A stretch of 64,000 nucleotides of DNA from contig NZ_FUYM01000008.1 in NCBI RefSeq assembly GCF_900167915.1, positions 62,001-126,000 on the forward strand, given 5' to 3'. Of this stretch, positions 17,494 through 26,204 are shown piece by piece. The translations under genes were made by a program, and so were the position numbers. The stretch is from Rhizorhabdus histidinilytica (lineage in GTDB: Bacteria; Pseudomonadota; Alphaproteobacteria; Sphingomonadales; Sphingomonadaceae). Under the pieces are notes generated by a model. The model saw only the letters and a list, made by a program, of their open reading frames with translations. It did not search any database and was not told the origin of the DNA. Numbering within the stretch: position 1 is the first letter of the stretch; every line of letters starts with the position of its first letter.

Positions 17494-19478
17494 AGCGCAA
17501 CCGCATCATCACCGAGCAGACCCAGGCCTTCACCTTCACCCGACGCGCCTTCGTCCTGGGCGCCGCGCAGGCGGGGGTCGGCGTGGTCCTGGCGGGGCGC
17601 ATGGCGTGGCTGTCGATCGCGCAGAACGAACGCTACACCTCTCTTTCGGAGAGCAACCGGGTCCAGCTCACCCTCGTCCCGCCGCGGCGCGGCTGGATCA
17701 TCGATCGCGCCGGCAAGCCGATCGCGATCAACCGCACGACCTTCCGCGTCGACATCATCCCCAACCAGCTCAGGAACGTCGATGCCGTGCTCGGCCAGCT
17801 GAGCCGGCTCCTGGCGCTGACAGCCGACGATCTCGACCGCATCCGTTCCGACCTCGCCGAGGCGCACGGCTTCCGCCCCGTCCCGGTGGTCGAGAATATC
17901 GACTACGAGCATTTCGCCGCGGTTAGCGTCCATCAGCCGTCGCTGCCGGGGGTCGCTCCGTCGAGCGGCTATGGCCGCTATTATCCGGCCGGTCCGGCGG
18001 TCGCGCATCTGGTCGGCTATGTCGGCCCTGCCTCGGCCGCCGACTATGAGAAGAGCCGTGACCCGCTGCTGATCACGCCTGGCTTCAAGATCGGCAAGGA
18101 AGGTCTTGAGAAAACGATGGAAAAATGGCTCCGCGGCAAGCCGGGAGCCAAGCGAAGCGAGGTCACGGCCCATGGCAAGGTGGTGCGTGAGCTGACCACC
18201 CGCCCCGAAGTGGTCGGCAATGCGCTCCAGCTCACCATCGATGCGGGTCTGCAACGCTACGCGGCGGCCCGGCTCGGGCCCGAGAGCGCGTCGGCGGTGG
18301 TGATCGACACCAAGACCGGCGGCATCCTCGCCATGGCGTCGATGCCCGCTTATGATCCCAACAGCTTCTCGGACGGCATCAGCCATGCCGAATGGGACTT
18401 CCTGTCGGGCGACGACCATCTGCCACTCACCAACAAGGTGATGCAGGGACTCTACCCGCCGGGGTCGACCGTCAAGCCGATGGTCGCGCTGGCGCTGCTC
18501 GAGGCCGGGGTCGATCCCAGTCAGACCGTCGTTTGCACGGGCCGCTACCGGCTCGGCAACAGCTATTTCCACTGCTGGCGGCATGGCGGCCACGGCAGCG
18601 TCGACATGCACCGGGCGATCGCGTCGAGCTGCGACATCTATTTCTACACCATGGCGCGACTGGTCGGGATCGACCGGATCGCGGCAACCGCCCGGATGCT
18701 GGGGATGGGTCAGGAATTCGACCTGCCGATGCCGTCACAGCGCTACGGCACCGTGCCCGACACGGCGTGGAAGGCGCGCCGCTACAAGGGTGCGCGATGG
18801 ACCACAGCCGACACGCTCAATGCGACGATCGGCCAGGGCTACATGCTCAGCAACCCGCTCCAGCTCGCGGTGATGGCCGCGCGGATCGCGAGCGGCACCG
18901 CCCTCGCCCCTCGGCTGATCGTCAACAAGCGCTACCCGCCGCAGGGCGGTCCGCTCGACATCGCGCCCGAGCATCTCGACATAGTCCGTCAGGCGATGAG
19001 CGGCGTGATCAACGGCCCGTTCGGAACCGGACGATCGGGTCAGCTCAACATCGGCGACCTGCTGCTGGCGGGCAAGACCGGCACGGCGCAGGTCCGCCGC
19101 ATCACCATGGCGATGCGCCGGGCGGGCCTGACCGGGACCGAGGGAATGCCGTGGAAGTATCGCGATCACGGCCTGTTCGTCGGCTTCGCGCCGGTCCAGG
19201 ACCCGCGCTACGCGGTGTCGGTGGTGATCGAGCATGGCCTGCACGGCGCCGCTGGCGCGCCGATCGCGCGTGATCTGATCACCTATCTCTATGACCGCAA
19301 GCGCGCCGAAGACCGGCTCGCCACGCTCGAACAGGGCTGGGGCGGTACGATCGAGCAGCGCATGGCGCGCAAGGCCGCGATCTGGGCGCACCGCAACGAT
19401 CCCAAGCCGGCCGCCACGCCCCCGACCGCCGAGGGCTCGCCGCCCCCGCCGCCCACCGGGGAGGCAGATCCCGAATGA
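17490..19478 (+). CDS. mrdA: penicillin-binding protein 2 (class B transpeptidase of the elongasome)
   Basis: A 662-residue class B PBP. The start at 17490 is chosen for the ATGA overlap with mreD; an in-frame ATG 15 bases earlier is less likely. One N-terminal membrane anchor is followed by the dimerisation/pedestal domain ('PPRRGWIIDRAGKPIAIN') and the transpeptidase domain with SxxK S-T-V-K (Ser about 326), the second motif as 'SSCDIYF' (S-C-D, as often in PBP2), and K-T-G (Lys about 529) in 'LAGKTGTAQV'. It cross-links peptidoglycan in the periplasm with the glycosyltransferase RodA encoded next. The C-terminus is proline-rich. Confidence 0.97.
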   Translation: MKRNRIITEQTQAFTFTRRAFVLGAAQAGVGVVLAGRMAWLSIAQNERYTSLSESNRVQLTLVPPRRGWIIDRAGKPIAINRTTFRVDIIPNQLRNVDAVLGQLSRLLALTADDLDRIRSDLAEAHGFRPVPVVENIDYEHFAAVSVHQPSLPGVAPSSGYGRYYPAGPAVAHLVGYVGPASAADYEKSRDPLLITPGFKIGKEGLEKTMEKWLRGKPGAKRSEVTAHGKVVRELTTRPEVVGNALQLTIDAGLQRYAAARLGPESASAVVIDTKTGGILAMASMPAYDPNSFSDGISHAEWDFLSGDDHLPLTNKVMQGLYPPGSTVKPMVALALLEAGVDPSQTVVCTGRYRLGNSYFHCWRHGGHGSVDMHRAIASSCDIYFYTMARLVGIDRIAATARMLGMGQEFDLPMPSQRYGTVPDTAWKARRYKGARWTTADTLNATIGQGYMLSNPLQLAVMAARIASGTALAPRLIVNKRYPPQGGPLDIAPEHLDIVRQAMSGVINGPFGTGRSGQLNIGDLLLAGKTGTAQVRRITMAMRRAGLTGTEGMPWKYRDHGLFVGFAPVQDPRYAVSVVIEHGLHGAAGAPIARDLITYLYDRKRAEDRLATLEQGWGGTIEQRMARKAAIWAHRNDPKPAATPPTAEGSPPPPPTGEADPE

Positions 19479-20575
19479 ACCGCGATTCGATCGTCCCGAC
19501 CCCGCTGCGCCACATCCCCTGGCGCCTGCTGGCGTTGGTCGTCACCATCGGTGGCTTCGGCCTGGTCGTGCTTTATTCGGCGGCAGGCGGCAACATGCGG
19601 CCCTGGGCGATGTCGCAGGGCATCCGCTTCGCGATGTTCGTCGGCCTCGCCATCCTCATCTCCTGGGCAGGCGAGGAGCGGCTGAAGCGGGCGGCGATGC
19701 CGACCTATGGGATCATCGTCTTCCTGCTGCTGCTGGTCGAACTGTTCGGCTTCGTCGGCGGCGGCAGCCGGCGCTGGCTCGACCTCGGCTTCATCCGGGT
19801 CCAGCCCTCGGAGCTGATGAAGCCGGTGATCGTGCTCGCGGTGGCGCGCTTCTACGACATGCTGCCGGCGGGCGAGATTCGCCGGTTCAGCGCGATATGG
19901 CCCCCCGCCCTGCTGATCGGCGTGCCAGCCGCGCTGGTGCTGGTCCAGCCCGATCTCGGCACCGCGCTGATGATCTGCGGCGGCGGCGTCACCGTCGCCT
20001 TCCTCGCCGGAGTGCCGCTGCGCCTGTTCGGCGGCGCTGCGCTAGCGCTGGCAGCGGCCTTCCCGATCGCGCTGTCGTTCATGCACGATTACCAGCGCGA
20101 CCGGATCGAGATATTCCTCAATCCCGAAAGCGATCCGCTCGGCACCGGCTACCACATCATCCAATCGAAGATCGCGATCGGATCGGGCGGCCTGTTCGGC
20201 AAGGGCTTCCTCGCCGGCACCCAGAGCCATCTCGACTATCTGCCCGAACGGCACACCGACTTCGTCTTCGCGACCATGGCGGAGGAATGGGGCCTGGTCG
20301 GCGGAGTCGCGTTGATCCTCGCCTTCCTCCTGGTGATCCGCTGGGGCATGCGCGTCGCCGGCCGTGCCAAAGGCCGTTTCGCGCGGCTGACGGCGGCCGG
20401 GCTGGCGACGACGATCTTCTTCTACGTCGCGATCAACCTGGCCATGGTCATGGGCCTGGCGCCCGTCGTCGGCATCCCCCTGCCCCTCGTCTCCTTCGGC
20501 GGATCGGCGATGATGACGGTGCTGATCTGCATCGGCATGCTGATGGCGATCGATCGTTCGGCCCAGCGCCCATAG
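19475..20575 (+). CDS. rodA: SEDS peptidoglycan glycosyltransferase RodA
   Basis: A 366-residue SEDS-family membrane protein with about ten transmembrane helices. Diagnostic segments: 'GGGSRRWLDLGFIRVQPSELMKP', split between loop and helix, the large periplasmic loop with 'YQRDRIEIFLNPESDP' and 'HIIQSKIAIGSGGLFGKG', 'LPERHTDFVFATMAEEWG' (with the essential acidic residues) and 'PLPLVSFGGSAMM' near the end. It polymerises lipid II into glycan strands together with PBP2. The start overlaps the mrdA stop (ATGA, 19475-19478). It is the last gene of the elongasome operon; tRNA-Lys follows after 125 bases. Confidence 0.97.
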   Translation: MNRDSIVPTPLRHIPWRLLALVVTIGGFGLVVLYSAAGGNMRPWAMSQGIRFAMFVGLAILISWAGEERLKRAAMPTYGIIVFLLLLVELFGFVGGGSRRWLDLGFIRVQPSELMKPVIVLAVARFYDMLPAGEIRRFSAIWPPALLIGVPAALVLVQPDLGTALMICGGGVTVAFLAGVPLRLFGGAALALAAAFPIALSFMHDYQRDRIEIFLNPESDPLGTGYHIIQSKIAIGSGGLFGKGFLAGTQSHLDYLPERHTDFVFATMAEEWGLVGGVALILAFLLVIRWGMRVAGRAKGRFARLTAAGLATTIFFYVAINLAMVMGLAPVVGIPLPLVSFGGSAMMTVLICIGMLMAIDRSAQRP

Positions 20576-20625
20576 CGTCCGCCGATCTTTTTTGGGGGAA
20601 GGCTAAATTTTTTCCCTCAAAGCGG

Positions 20626-20652
20626 TTTACATTTCGCGCGAGCCGATGCTAA
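20626..20652 (+). promoter_or_regulatory. possible promoter of tRNA-Lys
   Basis: TTTACA (20626-20631) resembles a -35 box and TGCTAA (20647-20652) a -10 box with a short 15-base spacer. A GC-rich discriminator (GGGCGCGCC) follows, the type expected for stringently controlled stable-RNA promoters. The match is partial. Confidence 0.35.
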
Positions 20653-20700
20653 GGGCGCGCCTCCACGACGGGAGCTACCATCTCCCATCCGCCGGAAAGT

Positions 20701-20776
<76 letters not shown>

Positions 20777-20834
20777 TTCCCCTCCCCCTCATCTCGAAAG
20801 CAAGCCTAAGCGGTCTGGTCGCCGGGCGGCGCGG

Positions 20835-21899
20835 TCATCCGCCTTGGCGCATCGCCGATGGCGGCACCGAGAAATGCTTCTTGAAGGCGGCGGTGAAATT
20901 GGTGGCCTCGCTGAAGCCCAGCCGCTCGGCGACGTCCGCGATGCTCAACCCTGCGTCGTTCAGCAGATCGAGCGCGCGCCGCATCCGCAATTCCGTGCAA
21001 TATTGCTGCAGCGACATGCCGAACATCCGCTTGAACATGAACTGCAGCTTGTTGCGGTTGATGCCGGTGAACGACACGGCCTCCGACAGCGCGATCGGCG
21101 CGGGACAACGGCGCTCGACCTCACGGCCCAGCCGCAGGAGGACATCATGCTCTTCGGGCGTCAGCCTCTGCACGCCGGTCGCGGCCTGCGCCGTCGCGGT
21201 CCAGGCGTCGAACAGTTCCTTCAGCAACTCCAGCCCGATCATGTGCGCCTGCACCGGACGCCAGGCCGCGCGCCGATCGAGATTGAACAGCCGTTCGGCC
21301 AGGAGCCTCGTCCTGCGGTCGAGCGGGATATGGCCGAACGACACCTCGCGGTTCCGCCAGAGGCGGCTCAGCATCGGCGGCAGGTCCGACAGGCTGAAAC
21401 CCAGTCCGCCTTCCAGATAGTCGCGCGAGATTTCGAGCGAGCAGAAGCGATAGCGCGTTCCCCGCCGATAGGTGCCCGTCAGGCCGGTGCCGGCGGACTG
21501 GACGATGAAGGTGCAGAAGCGCTGCCCGTCGTGGATGTCGTCCTGCGGCGAGCTGAAGGTCGCTTGTCCGTCGAATGGGATGCGCAGCCGGACGCAATCC
21601 TCGGAGGCCTTCGCGGTGATCAGCCAGTCGCGGGCCACCGTCCCCTGTACGATCTGTACGAGCATCCCCGGCAGCAGCGCCAGATATTCCTCCGTTCCGT
21701 CCCTGAGGATGTTGGGAATGCGATCGTCATCGGCAATCGGCCGGTGATCGACCTGCAGAGCGTCGATGCCGCCGGATAGCGCGGGGCTAAGCGCGGAGAG
21801 ATGTGCGATCTCGGCATCGATATGGGCGCGGTCGGCGGTGATCGTCGTCGCCACCGGGAATCGATCGGCACGCATATTTCCTCGTGCTGATTCCATCAT
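20835..21899 (-). CDS. AraC-family transcriptional regulator
   Basis: A 354-residue regulator. The C-terminal third has the double helix-turn-helix of AraC/XylS proteins: 'LSEAVSFTGINRNKLQFMF' for the first HTH, then 'MRRALDLLNDAGLSIADVAERLGFSEATNFTAAFKKHF' split over the linker helix and second HTH. The N-terminal two thirds form a ligand-sensing domain without a recognised motif. It is divergent from the TonB receptor at 22021 with a 121-base shared region holding two GCCGAAA repeats (21925 and 21951), so it probably controls that receptor and the genes behind it. ATG 21899 is used; Met at 21896 or near 21875 are alternatives. Confidence 0.9.
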   Translation of the reverse strand: MMESARGNMRADRFPVATTITADRAHIDAEIAHLSALSPALSGGIDALQVDHRPIADDDRIPNILRDGTEEYLALLPGMLVQIVQGTVARDWLITAKASEDCVRLRIPFDGQATFSSPQDDIHDGQRFCTFIVQSAGTGLTGTYRRGTRYRFCSLEISRDYLEGGLGFSLSDLPPMLSRLWRNREVSFGHIPLDRRTRLLAERLFNLDRRAAWRPVQAHMIGLELLKELFDAWTATAQAATGVQRLTPEEHDVLLRLGREVERRCPAPIALSEAVSFTGINRNKLQFMFKRMFGMSLQQYCTELRMRRALDLLNDAGLSIADVAERLGFSEATNFTAAFKKHFSVPPSAMRQGG

Positions 21900-22020
21900 T
21901 CGTGCTGCCTCAATCTTGTGATCCGCCGAAAATGCCCGGATGAGCTGGCGGCCGAAACAGCTTGGGCGGCACGGTCGCCTTCACGGGAAGATGCTGTAGG
22001 CATTAATGAAGGGGGTAACA

Positions 22021-24237
22021 ATGGCTCACAGCTTCCGACGGTTCGCCCATATCGCCACCGCGGCATCGGCGCTGGCTTTCGGCGCATCCGGCGTCTCAGC
22101 GGCCGGCGCGGCGTCCGCCGGCGACGGCGCCGACGAGGACATGATCATCGTCACCGCCCAGAAGCGCGAGGAGCGCCTCCAGGACGTTCCGCTATCGGTT
22201 TCGGCGATCTCCTCGGAAAGCCTGCTCGACCGCAACCAGACCCGTATCCAGGATTATTTCGCGAATGTGCCGGGGCTCAACATCAGCGCCCAGGGCAATG
22301 GGCAGACCAACCTTGCGATCCGCGGCATCACCACCGGCCAGACGACGAACCCGGCGGTCGGCATCGTCATCGACGACGTCCCGTTCGGCGGCAGCAACGC
22401 GCTCGCCTATGCATCCCGCCTGATGCCCGATCTCGACCCAGGCAGCCTGGCGCGGATCGAGGTGCTGCGCGGCCCGCAGGGAACGCTCTACGGTGCCAGC
22501 AGCATTGGCGGCCTCCTCAAATTCGTCACCCGCGAACCGTCGATGACCGAGACGAGCTGGCGGGGGGAGGTCGGCGCCAGCGACGTCAGCGGCGGTGCGA
22601 TGGGCTTCTCCGCGCGCGGCGCTGCCAACATTCCGCTGACCGACAAGCTCGCGCTGCGGGCCAGCGGCTTCTTTCGGCGCGACGGCGGCTATGTCGACAA
22701 TGTGCTGACCGGCCGATCGAACGTGAACCGCATCGAAAGCTATGGCGGCCATGTCGCGGCGCTGTGGCGACCGGCCGAGCCCCTGTCGGTCAAGCTGTCC
22801 GCCCTCCTCCAGAACGTGACCTCGAACGGGTCGTCGGAGGTCGATACCGACGCCTCGCTCCGGCCCGTGCTCGGTTCGCTGCGCCAGGCGCGCCTGCCCG
22901 GCGTTGACCATTACGACATCAAGTCGCGGCTGTTCTACGCGACGATCGGCTATGACCTCGGATCGGTCGATCTCACCTCGGTCACCGGCTACGGCATCAG
23001 CGACTATAGCGCGTCGATCGAATCGACCTATCGCTTCGGCGATCTCGCGAATCGCTTCTTCGGCGTGCCCGGCGCCGCGCTGGCGAATGATTTCAGGACG
23101 AAGAAGTTCAGCCAGGAGGTCCGGCTCGCCTCGAGCGGCGAGAATATCCTCGATTGGGTGGTCGGCGCCTTCTACACGCACGAGACGACCAGCGCGCTCC
23201 AGCGGATCCAGGCGCTCGACGCGATCGGCGCCGTCGCCAACTCGCTCCAGCGCACCGAATTCCCGACCAAGTTCCGCGAGCTGGCCGGCTTCGCCTCGGT
23301 CACGCTGCATCTGGGCGAGCGTTTCGATATCCAGGCCGGCAGCCGCTACAGCGGCAACAAGCAGGATTATGAGGAAGAGGGCGTCGGCCGGCTGGGCGGC
23401 AACTATAGGCGCGCCCAGACCTCGCGCGACCACAAGTTCACCTATCATGTGACGCCGCGCTTCCGCATTTCCGAGGACGCGATGGTCTATGCCCGTGTCG
23501 CCACCGGCTATCGCGTCGGCGGTCCCAATCCGCTGACGACGGCGGACGCGGCAGCGGCGGGCGTTCCCACCGAATATGGCCCCGACACCACGACGAACTA
23601 CGAGATCGGCCTGAAGGGCAACGCCGCCGACGGCGCCCTGACCTTCGACCTGTCGGCCTATCATATCGACTGGAAGAACATCCAGCTCGCGCTGACCAGC
23701 CCGACGACCGGCTATTATTATTTCACCAACGGCCCGAGCGCGAAGAGCGAGGGCGTCGAGGCCAGCCTGACCGTGGCGCCCGGCGGCGGCCTGGAGATCG
23801 GTTTCAACGCCTCCTACAACAAGGCGGAGCTCAAGGCCGACATGCCGGCCGGCAGCGCCCGCGCCTTCGCCGGGGACCGGCTGCCGTTCAGCAGCAAGTT
23901 CACCGCCAGCACCAGCATCGATCAGGATTTCGGCATCACCGATCGATGGGACGGTTTCTGGGGCGCCGGCCTCACCTATGTCGGCAAGCGACCGGGTGAG
24001 TTCGTGTCGCGGCCGACCAGCCCGCGAATCGTCTATCCAGACTATGTCTCGGTCGACCTGCGCGCCGGGTTGCGGATGGAGCCATGGACGCTGTCCTTCT
24101 ATGTCACCAACCTGACCGACGCGCGCGGCGTGGTCGGCGTCTCGACCAACAGCCGCGCGCCCACCGCGACGAGCTTCTACGGCGTCAACTACATCCGTCC
24201 GCGGACCGTCGGCATGACGCTGGCGACGGCCTTCTGA
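22021..24237 (+). CDS. TonB-dependent outer-membrane receptor
   Basis: A 738-residue receptor. The start is 22021 rather than the in-frame ATG at 22006, because AAGGGGG in between is an ideal ribosome site for 22021. A signal peptide ends near residue 30 (ASGVSAAGA). The TonB-box/plug start 'MIIVTAQKREERLQDVP' is typical of sphingomonad receptors; the plug has 'RIEVLRGPQGTLYGASSIGG', and the beta-barrel ends in a terminal Phe (ATAF) as outer-membrane proteins do. It imports a bulky or scarce substrate using TonB energy. The following flavoenzyme starts 13 bases later, so the substrate is probably acted on by the Tat-exported enzymes encoded behind it. Confidence 0.94.
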   Translation: MAHSFRRFAHIATAASALAFGASGVSAAGAASAGDGADEDMIIVTAQKREERLQDVPLSVSAISSESLLDRNQTRIQDYFANVPGLNISAQGNGQTNLAIRGITTGQTTNPAVGIVIDDVPFGGSNALAYASRLMPDLDPGSLARIEVLRGPQGTLYGASSIGGLLKFVTREPSMTETSWRGEVGASDVSGGAMGFSARGAANIPLTDKLALRASGFFRRDGGYVDNVLTGRSNVNRIESYGGHVAALWRPAEPLSVKLSALLQNVTSNGSSEVDTDASLRPVLGSLRQARLPGVDHYDIKSRLFYATIGYDLGSVDLTSVTGYGISDYSASIESTYRFGDLANRFFGVPGAALANDFRTKKFSQEVRLASSGENILDWVVGAFYTHETTSALQRIQALDAIGAVANSLQRTEFPTKFRELAGFASVTLHLGERFDIQAGSRYSGNKQDYEEEGVGRLGGNYRRAQTSRDHKFTYHVTPRFRISEDAMVYARVATGYRVGGPNPLTTADAAAAGVPTEYGPDTTTNYEIGLKGNAADGALTFDLSAYHIDWKNIQLALTSPTTGYYYFTNGPSAKSEGVEASLTVAPGGGLEIGFNASYNKAELKADMPAGSARAFAGDRLPFSSKFTASTSIDQDFGITDRWDGFWGAGLTYVGKRPGEFVSRPTSPRIVYPDYVSVDLRAGLRMEPWTLSFYVTNLTDARGVVGVSTNSRAPTATSFYGVNYIRPRTVGMTLATAF

Positions 24238-24250
24238 GCCGGAGGGACGC

Positions 24251-26173
24251 ATGACGCGCGATCCCAGCGACAGCCGTCTCGATCTCGGCATGGACGCCGC
24301 GATCACGCGGCGGGACTTCGTCAACGGCGCGCTCGTCGGCGCCGGCGCGCTGCTGACCGCGTCGGGACCGGCGGGGGCCGCGGCGGCGGGGCCCTTCGCC
24401 CCCTCGGGCTCGGCCTGGACGGGCTATGGCGGCGTCGGCGACTATAGCGTGTCGAACGGCAATACCGAGCAGGTGCGCGACGCCGCGCACCTGATCCGCG
24501 ACGGCGCCTATGAAGCGATCGCAACCTCGCCGGTCGAGGAGAGCTGGGACGTCGTCGTCATCGGCGGAGGCTTTTCGGGCGTCACCGCGGCCTATGAATT
24601 CTCCCGCCAGGCGAAGCCGGGGCAGAGTTGCCTGCTGCTTGAGAACCATCCGGTCATCGGCGGCGAAGCCAAGCAGAACGACCTGGACGTCGACGGCATC
24701 CGGCTGGCCGGGCCGCAGGGATCGAACGAGAGCCTCGTGCCCGTCCAGCCTTATGGCGAGCGCTACGAGGTGTTCCGCGACTATTGGCACGAGATCGGGA
24801 TGCCGACCGATTTTCCGCTGGTGCCGCTGGCCGGCGGCGCGGAAAAATACCACATCCCCAACAGCCATTATGACCCGATGGTGATCGAGCGCGAATTCGA
24901 CGTCGGCTATTATTTCGGCGCCGATGGCTGGCGCACCAACCCGTGGAAGGACGCGTTCCGGTCGACGCCCTGGCCAGAGAATATCCGTCGCGACGTGGAC
25001 GATTTTTTCAACAACCGACGGGACGGATCGGCGCTTCCCGGCGCGGGGGACGGTTTCGACCGCTTCCTCGACTCGATGAGCTATAGGGAACTGCTCGACC
25101 GGCTCGGCTATGGCCCGGAGATATCGAGCTATGTCGACCCGCTGATCGGGGTCGGCAATTACGGCGTCTGCAGCGACGCGATCTCCGCCTATGCCGCGCG
25201 GCGGCTCACCCTTCCAGGAACGATCCCGAGCGGTGCCAGCAGCCGCTTCAGCAACCTCAAGGCGGTGTCCTTCCCCGGGGGCAATGCCACGATCCTCCGC
25301 ACCATGCTGAAGCGGATGATCTCCGACGCAATCCAGGGCGACGGCGGGCTGCTCGCCAATGCGACCGCGCCGTTCAATCCGGCGGCGTTCGACCGGCCCG
25401 GACAGGCGGTCCGCCTCCGGCTGTCGAGCACCGTGGTCCGGGTCGAGCATGACGGGCCGCCGGACAAGGCCGAACGGGTCTTCGTCACCTATGCCCGGAA
25501 TGGACGCCTGCACCGCGTCGCCGCCAAGGCGGTGGTGGTCGGCGCGGGCGGCTGGGTCGCGCGCCGGATCGTCCGCGATCTCCCCTCGGACATCGCGGAG
25601 GCCTATTCCGGCTTCAACTACGGTCCGGTCATGACGGCGAATATCGGGCTACGCCACTGGCGCTTCTTCGACCGGCTGGGGATCATCGCGGCGCGATGGT
25701 TCGACGGGCTCGGCTGGGAGGCCTGCATTCGCCGCGACGTCGACCTGACCGGCAATGCCCGGCCGCTGACACCCGACTCGCCGATCATGCTGACGCTCTA
25801 TATCCCCATCCTTCGCCCCGGCGAGGACATGGCAGCGCAGGGCGCGGTGGCCCGCCAATATCTGCTCGACACCTCCTATGCGACGTTCGAGCGGCAGATC
25901 CGGGAGCAACTGACGGCGATGTTCGGCAGCCATGGCTTCGACGCCCGGCGCGACATCGCCGGCATCGTCCTCAACCGCTGGGGACATGCCTATTTTGCGC
26001 CGTCGCCGGGCTTCTTCTTCGGCAAGGACGGCAAGGAGGCCCCGCACGAGACGATCCGCCGCAGCTATGGACGCATCCGCTTCGCCCATTCGGAGCTTCA
26101 GGGAAACATGAACATGGCCCATGCCATGCTCGAGGCCCGGCGCGGGGCCAGGCAGGCGGCCGCGCTGATCTAG
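24251..26173 (+). CDS. Tat-exported FAD-dependent oxidoreductase, spermidine dehydrogenase (SpdH)-like
   Basis: A 640-residue protein. The N-terminus 'LGMDAAITRRDFVNGALVG' contains a Tat motif (TRRDF) and matches the 'LGMxxxITRRDFLNG' opening known from SpdH-type amine dehydrogenases and related 'NAD(P)-binding' Tat proteins. The Rossmann motif is 'DVVVIGGGFSGVTAAYEF' near residue 98, followed by 'LLLENHPVIGGEAKQND', and a late 'AHSELQGNMNMAHAMLE' that would close the FAD site. It should oxidise an amine or alcohol in the periplasm; the substrate is inferred only from similarity. It lies 13 bases behind the TonB receptor and 16 before the metallo-hydrolase. Confidence 0.85.
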   Translation: MTRDPSDSRLDLGMDAAITRRDFVNGALVGAGALLTASGPAGAAAAGPFAPSGSAWTGYGGVGDYSVSNGNTEQVRDAAHLIRDGAYEAIATSPVEESWDVVVIGGGFSGVTAAYEFSRQAKPGQSCLLLENHPVIGGEAKQNDLDVDGIRLAGPQGSNESLVPVQPYGERYEVFRDYWHEIGMPTDFPLVPLAGGAEKYHIPNSHYDPMVIEREFDVGYYFGADGWRTNPWKDAFRSTPWPENIRRDVDDFFNNRRDGSALPGAGDGFDRFLDSMSYRELLDRLGYGPEISSYVDPLIGVGNYGVCSDAISAYAARRLTLPGTIPSGASSRFSNLKAVSFPGGNATILRTMLKRMISDAIQGDGGLLANATAPFNPAAFDRPGQAVRLRLSSTVVRVEHDGPPDKAERVFVTYARNGRLHRVAAKAVVVGAGGWVARRIVRDLPSDIAEAYSGFNYGPVMTANIGLRHWRFFDRLGIIAARWFDGLGWEACIRRDVDLTGNARPLTPDSPIMLTLYIPILRPGEDMAAQGAVARQYLLDTSYATFERQIREQLTAMFGSHGFDARRDIAGIVLNRWGHAYFAPSPGFFFGKDGKEAPHETIRRSYGRIRFAHSELQGNMNMAHAMLEARRGARQAAALI

Positions 26174-26204
26174 CGGCCGGGTCAGGGATATGTGGGAGGA
26201 TGGA

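Noticed and set aside
20585-20620. GGGGGAAGG...TTTTTTCCC, a possible rodA terminator
   Set aside because: The stem is only about five pairs and the T-run lies inside it rather than after it; not called.
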